Shown here: positions 32,571 to 44,484 of the stretch, one piece after another
How positions within the stretch are numbered: the stretch's first letter is position 1
Layout: every line of letters starts with the position of its first letter
Source of the DNA: Allomyces macrogynus ATCC 38327
Lineage: Eukaryota > Blastocladiomycota > Blastocladiomycetes > Blastocladiales > Blastocladiaceae
Length of the DNA: 64,000 bases
Direction of reading: 5' to 3'
Assembly (NCBI GenBank): GCA_000151295.1
Contig: GG745344.1
Coordinates: 713,043 to 777,042, forward strand
The notes under the pieces: generated by a model
Databases searched by the model: none
Seen by the model: only the letters and a program-made list of their open reading frames with translations
Told to the model about the DNA's origin: nothing
Program-made: the position numbers and the translations under genes

Positions 32571-34795
32571 CTAGCGACGAGAAAAACGCACAAGTGATCA
32601 GGAATCACCCGTCAGAACATCTCGTGTCCAACGGTGAAAGGAAACAAGTGACGCACTGAGGTGGAGAGGTGGGGAGGAGAGATGGAGGGAAAAGGGAAGC
32701 GGAGGGTCTCAGACGCCCTGCACGGGCACACGCTGGGGAGCGGCAGTACCCTTGGTCGCGGCGTTGGTCGACGTGCCGGACGGCGACGCGGGCGAGGCTG
32801 CTGCACTCGTCTTGGCCGGAGCAGACGCCGTTGCCGCAGTTGTTGGCGCAGGTGCTTTGGTCGGGGCCAGTGCGGCAGCCGCGGCCTTGACTGGAGCCGG
32901 AGCGGACGCGGTCGGGGCCGCCGCCTTGGTCGGAGCCGCCGCCTTGCTCGGTGCCGGCGCCGCGGCCGCCTTGGCTGGAGCTGCCGTCGCCTTGGTCGTG
33001 GCCGTCGTCGGTGCAGCCTTGGACGTGGTTGTAGCAATCGCGGCCGCCGAGGGCTCGCGCGAGAACACGTCGCGCGTCGCGAGCGGCTTGATCACGGGCG
33101 ATTCCTGCGTGAGCTCGACCGACCGGGCCACGGCGGACGTCGGCATCGGTGACGAATCGAGCGCACGGTCGACGGCCGACGTCATTTCGCCCGCAGCCGA
33201 CCCGCCGGCAAACATGAACGGCGCGGCCAGTTCGGCATTGGCCCCGTGCAAGCTGTGCACAGGCGACGTCGGCGACGCGACCGACGCCGAGGCCCCCGTG
33301 ACGATCGCCGCGGGCGTGGGCGACGGCGCCTTGGGCGGGACCGACTCGATCGTGGCGCCGAAATTGTCGGCCATCCCTGCAAACGTGGGCGTCTTGGGCG
33401 ACCGGCCCGCAGGCGTGTTCCCAACAATCCCCGAATCCGCGGGACCGAGCGGCGGCATGCTCGCGAGCTGAAGGTGCCCCGACGACCGGCGGCGCGTGAT
33501 GCGCGAGAGCGACGCCGACGGCCGCCCGAGATCGAGCGCGCGCAGCATGTCGAGCAGACTCGCCTGGTCCATTTCGTGCTCGGGCCACGAGTACCGCGCC
33601 ATCGACATACCCTGGAACGCGGCGCCCGGCGACGCGCTCGACGGCGACATCATAAACGGCGCCGAGTCCCCGGCCGACCACGATGCACCCGCACCCATCC
33701 CAAAGGTCGAGTGAGGCGAGAGCGGGTGGCCCTGCGTCGAGCCCACGTTGGACTTGAAGAGCAAGTGCCCAAACCGTGACTCGATCGTCGTGAACGCCGT
33801 CCACCACCGCTGCACGAGGTTGAGCAGCACGTCGCCCGCAGGGCCCTGGCCTTTGCCAATCGGCGACCCGTCCGACGTGCGCGCGTATTGCCACGGCTTG
33901 GTCGGGCCGGCAAAGTGCACGACCTTGATGTCGCCCTGGAACCGCTGGAACGCCGGCGCGTACGTGTAGACCGAGGTCGGGGTCACGTTGTAGACAAACG
34001 GCAGCCGCCGGTCGGGCGTCGTGGCCCACGAAGCGAAAAAGTCGTTGAGCAGACCTTGGTCGCCGCCTGCAAGTGGGAAGAGGAAGTGATCGAAGGATCG
34101 AGTGAGTGGGAGACATTCTTATAACGCGTCTCTCACCAATCCCGTGGCAGGTCGATCCCACCCCCAACCAACCCCGGCCACAAAAAATCAAACCACCGCG
34201 AACGGAATCGTACCATCCCAACTGCCGCGCTCTGACGCGAACTCCACGAGCCGGTGGAACGTGTCCATCGACGGGCGCAGGACAAAGACGCCCGAGTTGA
34301 ACTACAAAGAGCGGCCACGCGCGGTCAGCGACAGGGTCGCGATTCACCGTCGAGAATCCAATGCGCAAAACGCAAACGTACAATATCGGGCCACCCGCAA
34401 TCCGGCGCGGCGCTTAGTTCCTCGCGGTCAAACAGCTCGTCGATCCCCATGAGCACGAGCGTATCCGCGTCCAAGAACACCACCTTCTCGTACTGCGTGA
34501 GCGTCCACACGTGCAGCTTGGTTAGCGTCACGTCGAGGTCCGGGCGCCCGAGCAGCTGCAGGTTGGCCGTGTCCGCCGACCGCCGCGTGGCCACGGGCAC
34601 CAACTCGTCAAAGACCTCAGCGAGCGCGTGCGTCGCCTCGGGCCCGAGCTCGGGTGCGTGCAGGCACACGAGCGTGTGCGGCGTGCGCGTCGCACGCAGC
34701 GCCGTCGCAAGCACCACGGCCCCGACCGCGTACGTGTCGTTGGTCACGAGCGTCGCGTAGGCGAACCGCGAGGAGGTGGTCAATGGGCCGGGCAT
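32431..34795 (-). CDS. Glycogenin, probable C-terminal membrane anchor
   Basis: Exons 34795-34382, 34301-34214 and 34066 onward encode a GT8 glycogenin that primes glycogen by self-glucosylation. Visible are [20 protein letters not shown], the metal-binding DxD (FLDADTLVL), [39 protein letters not shown], and VYTYAPAF with the acceptor-type Tyr, then [15 protein letters not shown] ~350-residue Ala/Pro/Ser-rich linker follows. Reading straight on, the frame stops at 32709 after VPVQGV. An in-phase alternative uses a GTGTGC donor at 32731, skips to a TAG acceptor and adds exon 32570-32431. That exon encodes [11 protein letters not shown], a 20-residue hydrophobic segment ([20 protein letters not shown]) and a short tail, for 658 residues in all. 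No other minus-strand gene is nearby to own that exon. The catalytic part is certain; the terminal exon is inferred. Confidence 0.88.
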
Positions 34796-37116
34796 GGTGG
34801 CGGGAATTGGGACGATGGAGGGCTCGAGCAGCGGAGAAGTGGAGAGCAGCGATTGTCAGGCAGGCAGTGGAGAGCAGCGATTGTCAGGCACGCCAGCGCG
34901 CCGAAACGAGAGCGGGACAGACGACGAGCGGAGAGAGGAACACGCGCGAGCGCAGTGAAGGAGCACGGATCACACCAACGACGTCGCCAACGAGCAGGGC
35001 TGCGAGGTTCAAGGGGCCGGGTGAACGAAGAGTGCGGAGGAGAGGGAGGAGAGGGAAGGGCGGCGGCGGCATGGCCAAAAACCGAACGAACGCCATCGTT
35101 AGCCAAACGGTCGAGCACGGCAAAGCACAGAGAAAGTAAAGCAGGGGGGCAAAGGCCATCGACAGTCATCGGCGAGCGAGAAGGGAAGCGGGCGTCGGGC
35201 AGCCATGGGAACGGCGGTCCGAGTGTGGGGGTGGCTTGGCTGGCGCGTCTCCCTTCCTTTGCTGAAGCCGGCCGTGCGTGTTGGCGGTATACTGGAAAAC
35301 CGGCAACGCACGACACAACCAGCAACACGCGGCGAGAGCAACGCGACCACACTGAACACCGCGACAGAGCAACGTCGATCGCGCGAGAGAGCAAGTGACC
35401 ACCGTGCACACCCGCAACATCGGCAGCCAGCTGCACGATGGAACCACTGCACGATGGAACCACACAGGGACCGAACCACACCCAGGGCGCGATGCTCGAA
35501 ATGAAATGAAGGCTGACAGCGTGAACGCACCTGAACAGCACCGAGAAATGCGGATCACGAGAGGTGCCAAAGTGAGAGAGATGGACCAACCGCGCGGCAC
35601 TGCAAGTCGCAATCAAAGAATACACGTCGAGCAGCCTCGAGAGGACACGAGAGAGCGTTGACGGCGAGCGTCCAAGAGAGAGGAAATCGTCGAGCGTGCG
35701 CGTCGAGCAGCAAATATCGCCGTGTGGTCGAGCGTCGAGCGTGGGTAGCAGTACACGGGCACGCGCACGGATCCGGCTGCAACAGCAAAATCCCGGACTT
35801 GATGGCACGGGCACGGTACTCGTCGGAACACGGGCAAAAAGGGACACGACTTGAAGGAAAACGGCCGCGCGCGCGGCGTCCTGCCGGCCCTTTATAAAGG
35901 ACGACTGGGTCGTCCTCACCGCACCCAGTTTCGCACGCCAGTCGGTTCCACACGCCTCCTGCTGGTGCGCGCGTTACGGCCAGCTGCTGCCATGGCGAGG
36001 AAGCAGATGCTCGCGCCGCGTCTTTCTTGGCGGCGCAGCCTGCACAGTGCGTGCTGCTGCCGCTGACATCCTCCTTAAAAAGCGCGTCGGTTCGTGCGCA
36101 CCGGCGCGCCGTGGGTGGGGAATGCGCACGGAGCCAGATGCGCGCTGCGTCGCGACTGACCGACCATGCTCCATGGGCAATCACCGCGCCGATAACTTGT
36201 GGTCGGCAGCTTGTCAACGTGCCACCCTTGCTCGATGGGCGTGTGCGCGCGGCCGGTCTGCCACGCTGCGCGTGCTCGCGCGCTCGTGCGCTCCTGCTCC
36301 GACCCCACGGCCGCGGCGTGAGCGTAAGCGTGAGTGTGGGGTGACACGCACGCGCCATGGATCGGCGCGCGCATTCATGCTTGGGCGTGGGAACAACGCG
36401 TCAGTCACACCATTGAGTTGCCGGAACGATCATTGATCGGCCATGACCACCAACGATAAACTTTAGCGGGGGCGCGTGAGCGCGCACTTGACAGTTCGCG
36501 GGCGTCTTGGAAGTGACCCACAACGGCAGCACGGACGACGGCAAGTCAAGGCCGCTCTTTACGTGCGGCATGCCGAGCGCGCACGCGTCGACTGTCGCGT
36601 CTCTCAACTGCCTTTCGCTCCGTTCGGTCAATCGTCCATAGCAGTGTCGACGGCACACGGCTTGCACCGCCGTCGCGATTGCACAAGAGGATGAGTGCTG
36701 GACCGTGAACCAAACGAAAGCTGGCGCAAGAAGTCAGAGTAACGCGATTGTGTTGGGGTCTTTGAAGAAGCCAGATGATTGGCGGCCTGCCGCTCCGTTA
36801 TGTTGTGGCCCTCTGAAAATGGATCGACCAGATCGGGCCGTGGTGATTCGCGCCGCGCACGTTGCTGACAGGTGTGGTCGCGCGAAACGTGCCAGAGAGC
36901 CTTGTGGGCTGCGCTCCCGTGTCCGCGGCTCAGCGATGGCATTTGCCGTCGATGGCGACGTGCGACGTGCGACGCGCTCGCGTCCTGCCGTTACGTGCAA
37001 CCGTTGCTGCTCGAGCTTCTCGAAGCGCGAGAAAAATGTAGCGCAGCTCGCAAAGAAGGGACGTACGTGTATTCCCGACCAACACGTCCCGCTGTCTACG
37101 CACCACCTGCACGTCA
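34796..37116. other. 2.3-kb intergenic region upstream of glycogenin
   Basis: No gene is supported. The region holds a two-copy 28-base tandem repeat (34838-34890) and a palindromic TTTATAAA at 35891-35898, which could be a distal core promoter for glycogenin if the 5' UTR is long. A 379-codon minus-strand frame across 34780-35919 is low-complexity and was not accepted. Confidence 0.45.
34838..34890. repeat. Two-copy 28-base tandem repeat
   Basis: A 25-base block beginning AGTGGAGAGCAGCGATTG occurs at 34838 and again, identical, at 34866 with a 3-base spacer. It lies 45 bases upstream of the glycogenin ATG, in its promoter or 5' UTR. Confidence 0.9.
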
Positions 37117-38145
37117 TCAACGAACGTACTTGTGCAAGAACTTGCGATGGAAGTCCGACCTGATCGTGTCGTTGATGAACCGGCGCACGGGCTTCTCCTC
37201 GGTGCGCGCCTGGTTCTTGAACACGACGTCGTCGTCCCAGCTAGTCCAGTGCACCCATCCAGGTTAGTCGGCACCCCGATCACCATCCAATAGCAACCGC
37301 AACACGCACCGCTTCTTGATGCTGAAATCCGCCGGCGCGCCGCGCCCCAAGTTCAGCAGCGGGTTACCGGCCATCAGCGCCTCCTCCTCCTCGGCGCGCT
37401 TGGCCGCTTCTTGCCGCTCGCGCTCCTCGGCCCGTTCGCGCTTGATTTTCTCGAGCTCGCGCATCAGGGCCTCGGTCTCGTCCTCCGAGTCGTCGTCGTC
37501 GTCGTCGTCGTCACTGTCCGATTCGGACCTGGACGCGTCGGCGTCCGAGTCGGCGTGGCTGTCGTCGTCGTCGGACACCGCCAGGTCGGCGTCCGGGTCA
37601 TCGTCTTCAGCGTCGGCGTACCGTGGCCGTTTGGGCGCGCGTCGTCGCGAGGAGCGGTCGTCGCGGTCATCGTCGTCGGTTGAGCGTAATGCTGATGAGA
37701 GGGTGGCTCAGGTCAGGGGCGTGTCACGAAAGCGAGGGTGAAGTCGAAAGGGAGCGCGTGACGTACGCTGTTCCAAGGGAGCACCGCCATCCATATCCTC
37801 GTCCATGTCGTCGTCGGCACCGGATCCACCAATCAGTTTGCGCTTCTTGGCGCGGAACTCGCGCTCGGCCTGTTGCAGCTCGGACTTGAGGTTGCGCGCC
37901 TTGATTTCTTGCGCCGAGTTTTGGCCTGTTTGACGGAGCTTGAGCGTCTTGTACCCGGGCAGTTCCTTGGACGACCGGATCTGCGAAATGTAGCCTAGGT
38001 CGCGGCCAGTGTGGCCACCCATGGCCGGGTTGAATCTGGGCAGGTGGACCGATGGTCGTGGTCAGTCATGACCATTCAGAGTCGCCGCTGAGCTCGAAAC
38101 CGGGTGCTGAACACGGCCATACGTCGGCCGAGCTGCGGTCGTCAT
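37117..38145 (-). CDS. CWC15: Spliceosome factor Cwc15
   Basis: Four exons (38145-38123, 38035-37767, 37691-37310, 37240-37117) join to 265 residues. Cwc15 is a component of the Prp19-associated (NTC) complex in the active spliceosome. The 23-base first exon gives MTTAARPT, and splicing with the GTATGG donor yields [15 protein letters not shown], matching the conserved N-terminus of the family. Then come [18 protein letters not shown], an acidic Asp/Glu run (~residues 140-175), and [26 protein letters not shown] and the highly conserved tail ([35 protein letters not shown]) complete the protein. The start pairs head to head with Utp4 across 254 bases. Confidence 0.95.
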
Positions 38146-38399
38146 TTTGCTGGTAGTTGGAGCGTCGTAGTTGGTCCTGGTTGATCGGTGTCGTGTCGCG
38201 CGCGCACGACCGCAACGTTGGATTGGAAAATGACGAGCACGATGCGAAGGCCGTGAGGGCCGTGAGGCCTGAGGCACGGCCGCGCAACGGGTCACCCGAG
38301 GCCAGGTGACAGCGTACACACACTCCGCGCTGGTCGGTCTGCCTCGCGAGCACATCGTCACCGCCGTTGACGAGCACCGACCCCACCCCAGCACGCACC
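38146..38399. promoter_or_regulatory. bidirectional promoter, CWC15 / UTP4
   Basis: 254 bases separate the divergent start codons of a splicing factor and an rRNA-processing factor. No TATA box is visible. Shared control of two RNA-processing genes is an inference. Confidence 0.55.
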
Positions 38400-40883
38400 A
38401 TGGAATCCCACTGCGTGCGATTTGTCGAGCATGTGCCATCACCCATCACCCGCCTCGCCGTGACGCCGCCCCTCGCGCCGCGGCCCATGGTTGCTGTTGC
38501 GCGCGAAAATGGCGACATCGAGATTCGATTGCCCAACCAAGCCTGGTTCCTCGAGCGCGTATGATCATTCAACATTGCTGTGCCAAGGACAAGCATGCCC
38601 ACCCGTTTTTGCGAAACCTTGGCGCTGATCTGCCTTGTGGGTGCAAATAATTAGGTGATCATGGGCGGCCAGAACCGATCCATCTCAGCGCTGGTCTGGG
38701 CACACCAGTCGGTCCTGACCGACCCCGATTTCTACGACGATGATCAAGAGCGCCAGTTTGTTTTGAAGCGCGTCACGAGCAAGCCGCCACGACTCTTTTC
38801 GGCCTCGCTCAATGGGTTCATCACGGAATGGGACTTACACCAGCTCTCGCCCAAGGTGCGTGCCGTTTCCCCGTCCCCTCGACCATGCCGGTTCCGTCTC
38901 TGACCCGCGTACGCTACTTTACAGAAATCCATGGACGCGACAGGCGGCGGTGTCTGGTCGCTCGCTGTGAACCCCGCCGGGACCCTCCTTGCCGCCGGCT
39001 GCGAGGACGGATGCATTCGGCTCTACGACATTGCCGACGATGACTGGACGCTGCTGCGCACGTTTAGCAAGCAGCTTGGCCGTGTCCTGTGCCTCGCATG
39101 GCACCCCTCGGGCGACTACCTCGTCTCCGGGTCCGACAAGTCGACCGTGCGTAAATGGGACGTGAAAACGGGCATGACGATCGACCGTGCCACGCTCGAC
39201 CGGATCGACCGGCACCCGACGGTGATCTGGGCCGTGCGCGTCTTGAAAGACGGCACCGTCGTGACGGGAAGTTCCCTCGGCCGCGTCGAGTGGTGGGACT
39301 GGACGACCATGACGCTTCTCCGGTCGGTGCACGCGCACGAGTCGGACGTGCTCGCGCTCGACGTGATGCGCGACGGCTCGGCCATTTTCTCGAGCTCGAT
39401 TGACCGGCAGGTCGTGCAGTACCGGCAAACCGAGGCGGGCGCGCATTTGTCGTGGGTCATGGCCCACCGCCGCCGGTACCACGCGAACGACGTCAAGGCC
39501 GTGGCCGTTGTCGAAGCCAGGGGCGTGCGTGCGCTGTGTTCCGGCGGGATCGACGCTGAACTGACTGTGATCGACTTGAACACCGGGTTCAAGACGTGCC
39601 CGCAGCGCCGCCTCGACGAGTTCCAGACGTCGCGGATTGCGGTCTGCGCGCGCCACCACTGGCTGCTTGCGCGGTTCGAGCATACGTTGCGGCTGTTCAA
39701 GCTCGGACGGACGGCCGTCACGGACCCGGCCGAACTCGCTGGCAAGAAATCCTTGTCGCAGCTCGACGTCGCAAACCGGCCGCTGACGCTCGCGGAAGTG
39801 CGGCTCAACGCTGCGCGCAACATCGAACACGCCGTCCTGAGCAACGACGGGTCCTGGCTTGCCGTCTCACACATGGACACGGTCAAGCTGTGGCGCGTGC
39901 ACACCGACACGGACGACGTCCATGACCCAGCCGCTGAGGAAAACGTGGCGATGCGTCGCGTCAAGCTGCCTGCGGCGATTCCGCGGTTGCGGCACCTTAC
40001 CGTCGCGACGGTTGCGGTCCCGCTGCCGAGTGTCGCCGTCGACGGGTGGTTGCTCGTGGGGGTTGCGCACGATAACTCGGTGCACGTCTGGCAGCTGTCG
40101 GACGCAGATCCGCCGAAGCACGTGGCCGCGCTCGACCACCACGGCCGCAACTTGATCACGCACCTCACGATTTCGCACGACGCGCGGTACCTCGCGACTG
40201 CGGATACCGCGGGCCGCGCGTTTGTTGTGGACCTCGGCACGGCCGTGACCATCACCCCCTCGTCCGTCTCGTCCGCGCCGCTGCTTGACGCGACGCGGTT
40301 CGACAAGAAGCTGCTTCCCGCGTACCCGAACGCCATAACCTCGCTGTCGCTCACGACGCCGATGCCGGAACACGGGCACCCGCGCGCGCTGCTGGTCATC
40401 ACGCTCGCGAACCGGCACTTCCACATTTTCGAGGCGCCGACGTGGGCACCGCACGCGTGGCCGCGCAAGAACTTGATCCGGCTCGGGCACGACGTGACCG
40501 ACCGCCAAGATTACTTCCGCGGGGCCTATGCGCTGCCCAAGTCGCGGTTGCTTCTGTGGACATCCAACTGGTTCCTGGCTGTGGATCTCTTGCACGACTT
40601 GGATGCGAACAAGAAGCGCAAGTCGGTGTCGGCCGAGTCTAGTGAGCCGGATGTGGACGCGGCAACGGAGGATGGGGAACCGCGCAAGGAGACGGCGGCG
40701 GCCATGGCGCCATCGCGCAACTCTGAGCTCGATAAGCGCGGGTACAGTTTGCTGTCGCGGTACCAGCGGCTCATGCACGTCGAGGTCCTGAGCGCAACGG
40801 AGATGGTTGTCGTGGAGCGCCCGTGGATCGATGTGGCCGCAGCGCTGCCGGGCGCGTTTACGCGGAAAAAGTATGGCATGTAA
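38400..40883 (+). CDS. UTP4: U3 snoRNP protein Utp4 (cirhin), WD-repeat
   Basis: Exons 38400-38558, 38655-38855 and 38925-40883 join to 772 residues. Utp4 is a t-UTP/UtpA subunit of the small-subunit processome, acting in pre-18S rRNA processing in the nucleolus. The N-terminus reads HCVRFVEHVPSPITRLAV; repeats follow with recognisable blades (ENGDIEIRL, RLFSASLNGFITEWDL, AGCEDGCIRLYDI, LAWHPSGDYLVSGSDKS, VIWAVRVLKDGTVVTGSSLG). The DATGGGVWSLAVNPAG block corresponds to the DAFGGPIWSM hallmark of cirhin. The C-terminus FTRKKYGM matches the conserved basic end. The second half is a tandem beta-propeller. Donors are GTATGA and GTGCGT. Confidence 0.92.
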
Positions 40884-41137
40884 GGTGGGCAGGTGGCGCA
40901 GGGGTGTTTGGGTCGTGTGTTTTTTCGTGGTTTGGTTTTCGTTCGGCTTCTTGCCTTTGGATGGAAGACAATGCGTTTGCACAATCGAAATTGCATCGTC
41001 CGGGTCGCGAAAGGCCAGCAGAGGAGCGCAAACATCGTCAGCTTCTGACACCAGGAGATCACAAAGACGAAATGTGTATTTCCCCTGCGCTCAGTCCAGT
41101 CCACCTCACCCAGTCTCCTCCCACCATCACATCACAA

Positions 41138-44084
41138 CTACGGCCCACCGATCCCGGCCACATCCTCGTAGAAGAAGCTCACGTCCGGCGGCAACGGCGG
41201 GACCTCGGCCGGCTGGTAGAGCGGGATCCGGTCGGCGGTAATATCCAGCAGTCGAATCCTGAGCTGAATCTCCGTGAGCGCCTGGACAAACTCGGCCGTG
41301 TCCTTATTGGTGATTCCCTTGTTCAGCAACAGATTGAACCCGTCGGTCCACTCCGAGTACTGCGTGGGCGTCATGCACACCAGATCCATGATCGAGACCA
41401 GGTCCGCGTCGTTGGCGCCCGCCTGCATCAACGAAAAGCAGTGCATCGACCGCAGGTCCATTGCAGTGGTGGTGGTCGAGGAACTGGATGGGGTCGGTGA
41501 GACGCCGCGACGGCCGGAAAAGTTGTTGGCGGCGGCGGCCGCTGCGGCGGCCACGGCTGCGGCGGTCGCGAGGCTCATGCTTGTGCTTGACGAGGTCATC
41601 CCCGAGGACCCCCCGCCGCCCATGGTCGGGACTGAGCTGTGGATCGCACTCGCGGTCGAGCCAGTCACAATGTCGGCCACGTTAGCGAGATCAACTGGTA
41701 AGTGTGCATGCACGTGTCAGACTTAAAGGCCGCAAGCGCGTCTCGCGCACGCAAGAACAATGGAAGCATACCGCGCTGCGTCAACTGCTCGAGTGACGGT
41801 TTTTTATCGAGAACTTCCGGGAAATCGGCATAGTAGAGCGTCTTCTTGGTCCCGGACAGCCGGCAGAACCGCACGATCGACTTGGCGAGCTTGCGGCTGC
41901 CGTGGTTGGTGCTGCTGCCCAAGTTGATGGGCGGCGCCGAACTCGCATTCGGTGGCAAGTGGAACCAGGCGCCGGCGCACAGGCACGCGAGCCGCTGCTG
42001 CTTGACAAACTCAAACGACTCCTTGTAGACGACGTCGCGCAGTTTCCTACTCACGAGGGTCAGACTCAGGACCGGACACGTGTGCGATGGGTGGAGGGGA
42101 TGAACGTACCGCACGATCGGATGTGCCATGATCTCGTCCTCGTCCTCGAGTTCCTTCAAGTGGCGGTCACGAATCACCGAGACGGGCGTGCCCATGACGA
42201 TCTTCTCGAGCGCGTCCATGGTGGCGAGCGCGTGGTTGCGCAAAACATGCCGCAGCTCTGTGCGAATCATGCCAAGCGACGCGTTCAGGTCGAGCGTGTC
42301 CTCCCAGAGCCGTCTGAAGAGACGAATAAACAGGTGGTGGATCTGGTCGAAGAGCAGAATGTGCGGCTGGAGCGTCGTGCTCGTCGAGACTGGATGGGCG
42401 GCGACAAAATGAGTCGTGTAAGTGCGGAACGCTCAGAACGGAATGAGAACGTACACCCGGTGCTCAGCTCCCAAAAGTCGGAGAGGTACTCGGTGATTTC
42501 CGACGAGATCTTGGTCAAGGACGGGCGCGTCTCGACGGGAAGGGCGGCCCACTGCAATCACCGAGCGCGGCGTTAGCTGACAAGCAGGAAAGTGAGCGAC
42601 ATTGCGGCAGGGCATGCACCTCGTTGAAGTCGCTGCGGTACTTCGCGATAAACCGGCACAGCGCGTCGGCACCTAGGACGCCGACACGGGCCATGTCTGC
42701 CGGAACCTCGGCCTATTCGGAAATTCAGCGCGAATCGGTCAGTTTTCGATTGTGTTGAGGAGAGAGGCCTGCCATCACAACAACGTACGTCGCACCCCAA
42801 GAGCTGCAACACATTCTGCGGGTCCGGGATCCCGCACTCGTCGTCAAACACGGCATCGAGCGAATCGAGCCGCAGCGACTTTTGCCGGTACAAATGCTGC
42901 ATCGTGAGCGTCTGGAATTCAACCAGCTCCTTGTTCTTTTCCTCGTTGCTCGACAGCTGCATCATGCGCGCGACGACTGGCCGCAGATTCAACTTTTCCA
43001 TGTCGACGAGCAACGGCGGGCGCACGGCCGTCAAATTCGCCCACGACCCAGTCGTCGCGGGCGTCACGCCGCCCGCGAGAGCAAACTTGAACACGGCGTT
43101 GATGAGCGCGAGAGAGTGCAGTTGCAGGACGTACTCGCTCGCCGACAGCCGCTGGATCAGGGCCGCAAGCAAGGGCTTGCCCGAGGTGACCATAACCTGG
43201 TGCACGAGTTCCATGGACGCGGCCACTTCGTTGTCGGTGAGTGCGGCAAGCGCGTCGGCACTCGCGGTCGCTGACATGGCCTTGCGCCGCGCGGCATCAG
43301 CTTCGGCCGCGGTGAAGGTGAGCTGCAGGATACGGATCAGCAGTGCGGTCGCGGGCCGGCAAATGTTGACGAGTGTTTCCGTGACGACGAGGTGCATGAG
43401 CTACAACAGTCGATATGGTTCAAACTTTTCCCCCACGATGCGGCCCATGGACGCTGCACAGGGCGCGTACCCGACTAATCAACTCCGAGCTGATCAGGCC
43501 CGACTGCTGGCTCGCGAGGCTCGAGTGCTCCTCCATGAAATTGCTCAGTGCCGAGAGCGCGTAGGCGAGCGAGTTGCCGTCGGACGTGAGCACGAGCTTC
43601 TTGAGCGCCTCGACGCCGCCCGCTGAGACAAACGCGAGCGCAAACTCTTCTTCCTTGACGCGGTTCTGCATGGCAAAGAGCGTGCGCTTCTGCACCATCG
43701 AGTCGAGCGAAGCGAGTCGCCGCCGAAACTCGGGCGCTTCAAGCGAGGGCGCGGGCACGATCTTGATGGTTTCGCCCGTCTTGACATTGCGCAACAGGTT
43801 CTACCAGTTGCGCGAGAATCGGTTAGAATCGGTCAGGCAGAGCAAAAGTAGACTCTCCACCCATTAGCGACGCTCGTTACCTCGGGCGAGATCAACTCGT
43901 CGGTCTCCAGCGTGCGCAGACAGTAGTCGCCGGGCGACGCGCCCGACCCGGACCCGCCGAGCGGGAAGGCCGGGATGGCGGCGACGATTTGTTGGATGAC
44001 CAAGAACATGGGCTGCGACACATCGATGGTGGCCGGGGCCGTGCCCTTTTCCCAGGCCACGGTCACTTGGACGTTTTTCGGCAT
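41138..44084 (-). CDS. ELMO/CED-12 family protein
   Basis: Eight exons (44084-43881, 43800-43471, 43400-42789, 42712-42620, 42551-42455, 42389-42110, 42046-41772, 41694-41138) join in phase to 815 residues. ELMO proteins pair with DOCK180-type exchange factors to activate Rac in actin remodelling, phagocytosis and migration. The N-terminus has a ubiquitin-like fold region (VQVTVAWEKGTAPATIDVSQ) and armadillo-like helices (VEALKKLVLTSDGN, YALSALSNFMEEH). Then come the ELMO domain region (ITEYLSDFWELSTGF) and a PH-like domain (LRDVVYKESFEFVKQQRL, then KSIVRFCRLSGTKKTLYYAD and MTPTQYSEWTDGFNLLL). The tail ends with a proline motif (AEVPPLPPDVSFFYED) like the PxxP of ELMO that binds the DOCK SH3 domain. 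Full domain order is intact. This family is usually missing from Dikarya. Confidence 0.9.
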
Positions 44085-44484
44085 GGCGTCGGCGGATGGA
44101 AATTGGCGTGTCGGTCGAGATGCTAGAGTCGGATCGGGTTACAGGCACGGTGGAGAGCAAAATGCGGCGAGTTGCTGGAGGTGTGGTGTGGGGGGATCGG
44201 CCGGAATTGTGGTCGTGGCGGGCAGCTTGGCGTTTGCCAAAAGATCGTGATTCGTGATCAGCATTGGCTGAGAGACGCGACCAGACTCATGCCGGGCGCT
44301 TCGTCAAATCGGTCCGCGGCCCCACAGCAGCGTCACGCTGCCCAAGAGGACGCGAAGAGGATGCAGATGCAACGAGGGGCTAGCTACTGTATTCATTGCG
44401 GCAAGAAACTACACTAAGATGCGCTGGACAGCATCGGCCAAACCACAAACGACAAAACAAAACGCAACACAACGCAAAGACCAC
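44085..44484. other. intergenic between ELMO start and mito-S9 stop
   Basis: 400 bases upstream of the ELMO gene. No gene or clear core promoter was recognised. Confidence 0.45.

Noticed and set aside
34780..35919. 379-codon minus-strand open frame upstream of glycogenin
   Set aside because: Low-complexity Ser/Arg/Cys composition, no motif and overlap with a tandem repeat; more likely promoter or UTR sequence.
39116..40468. 450-codon minus-strand open frame
   Set aside because: Antisense shadow of UTP4, Ser/Thr/Arg-rich.
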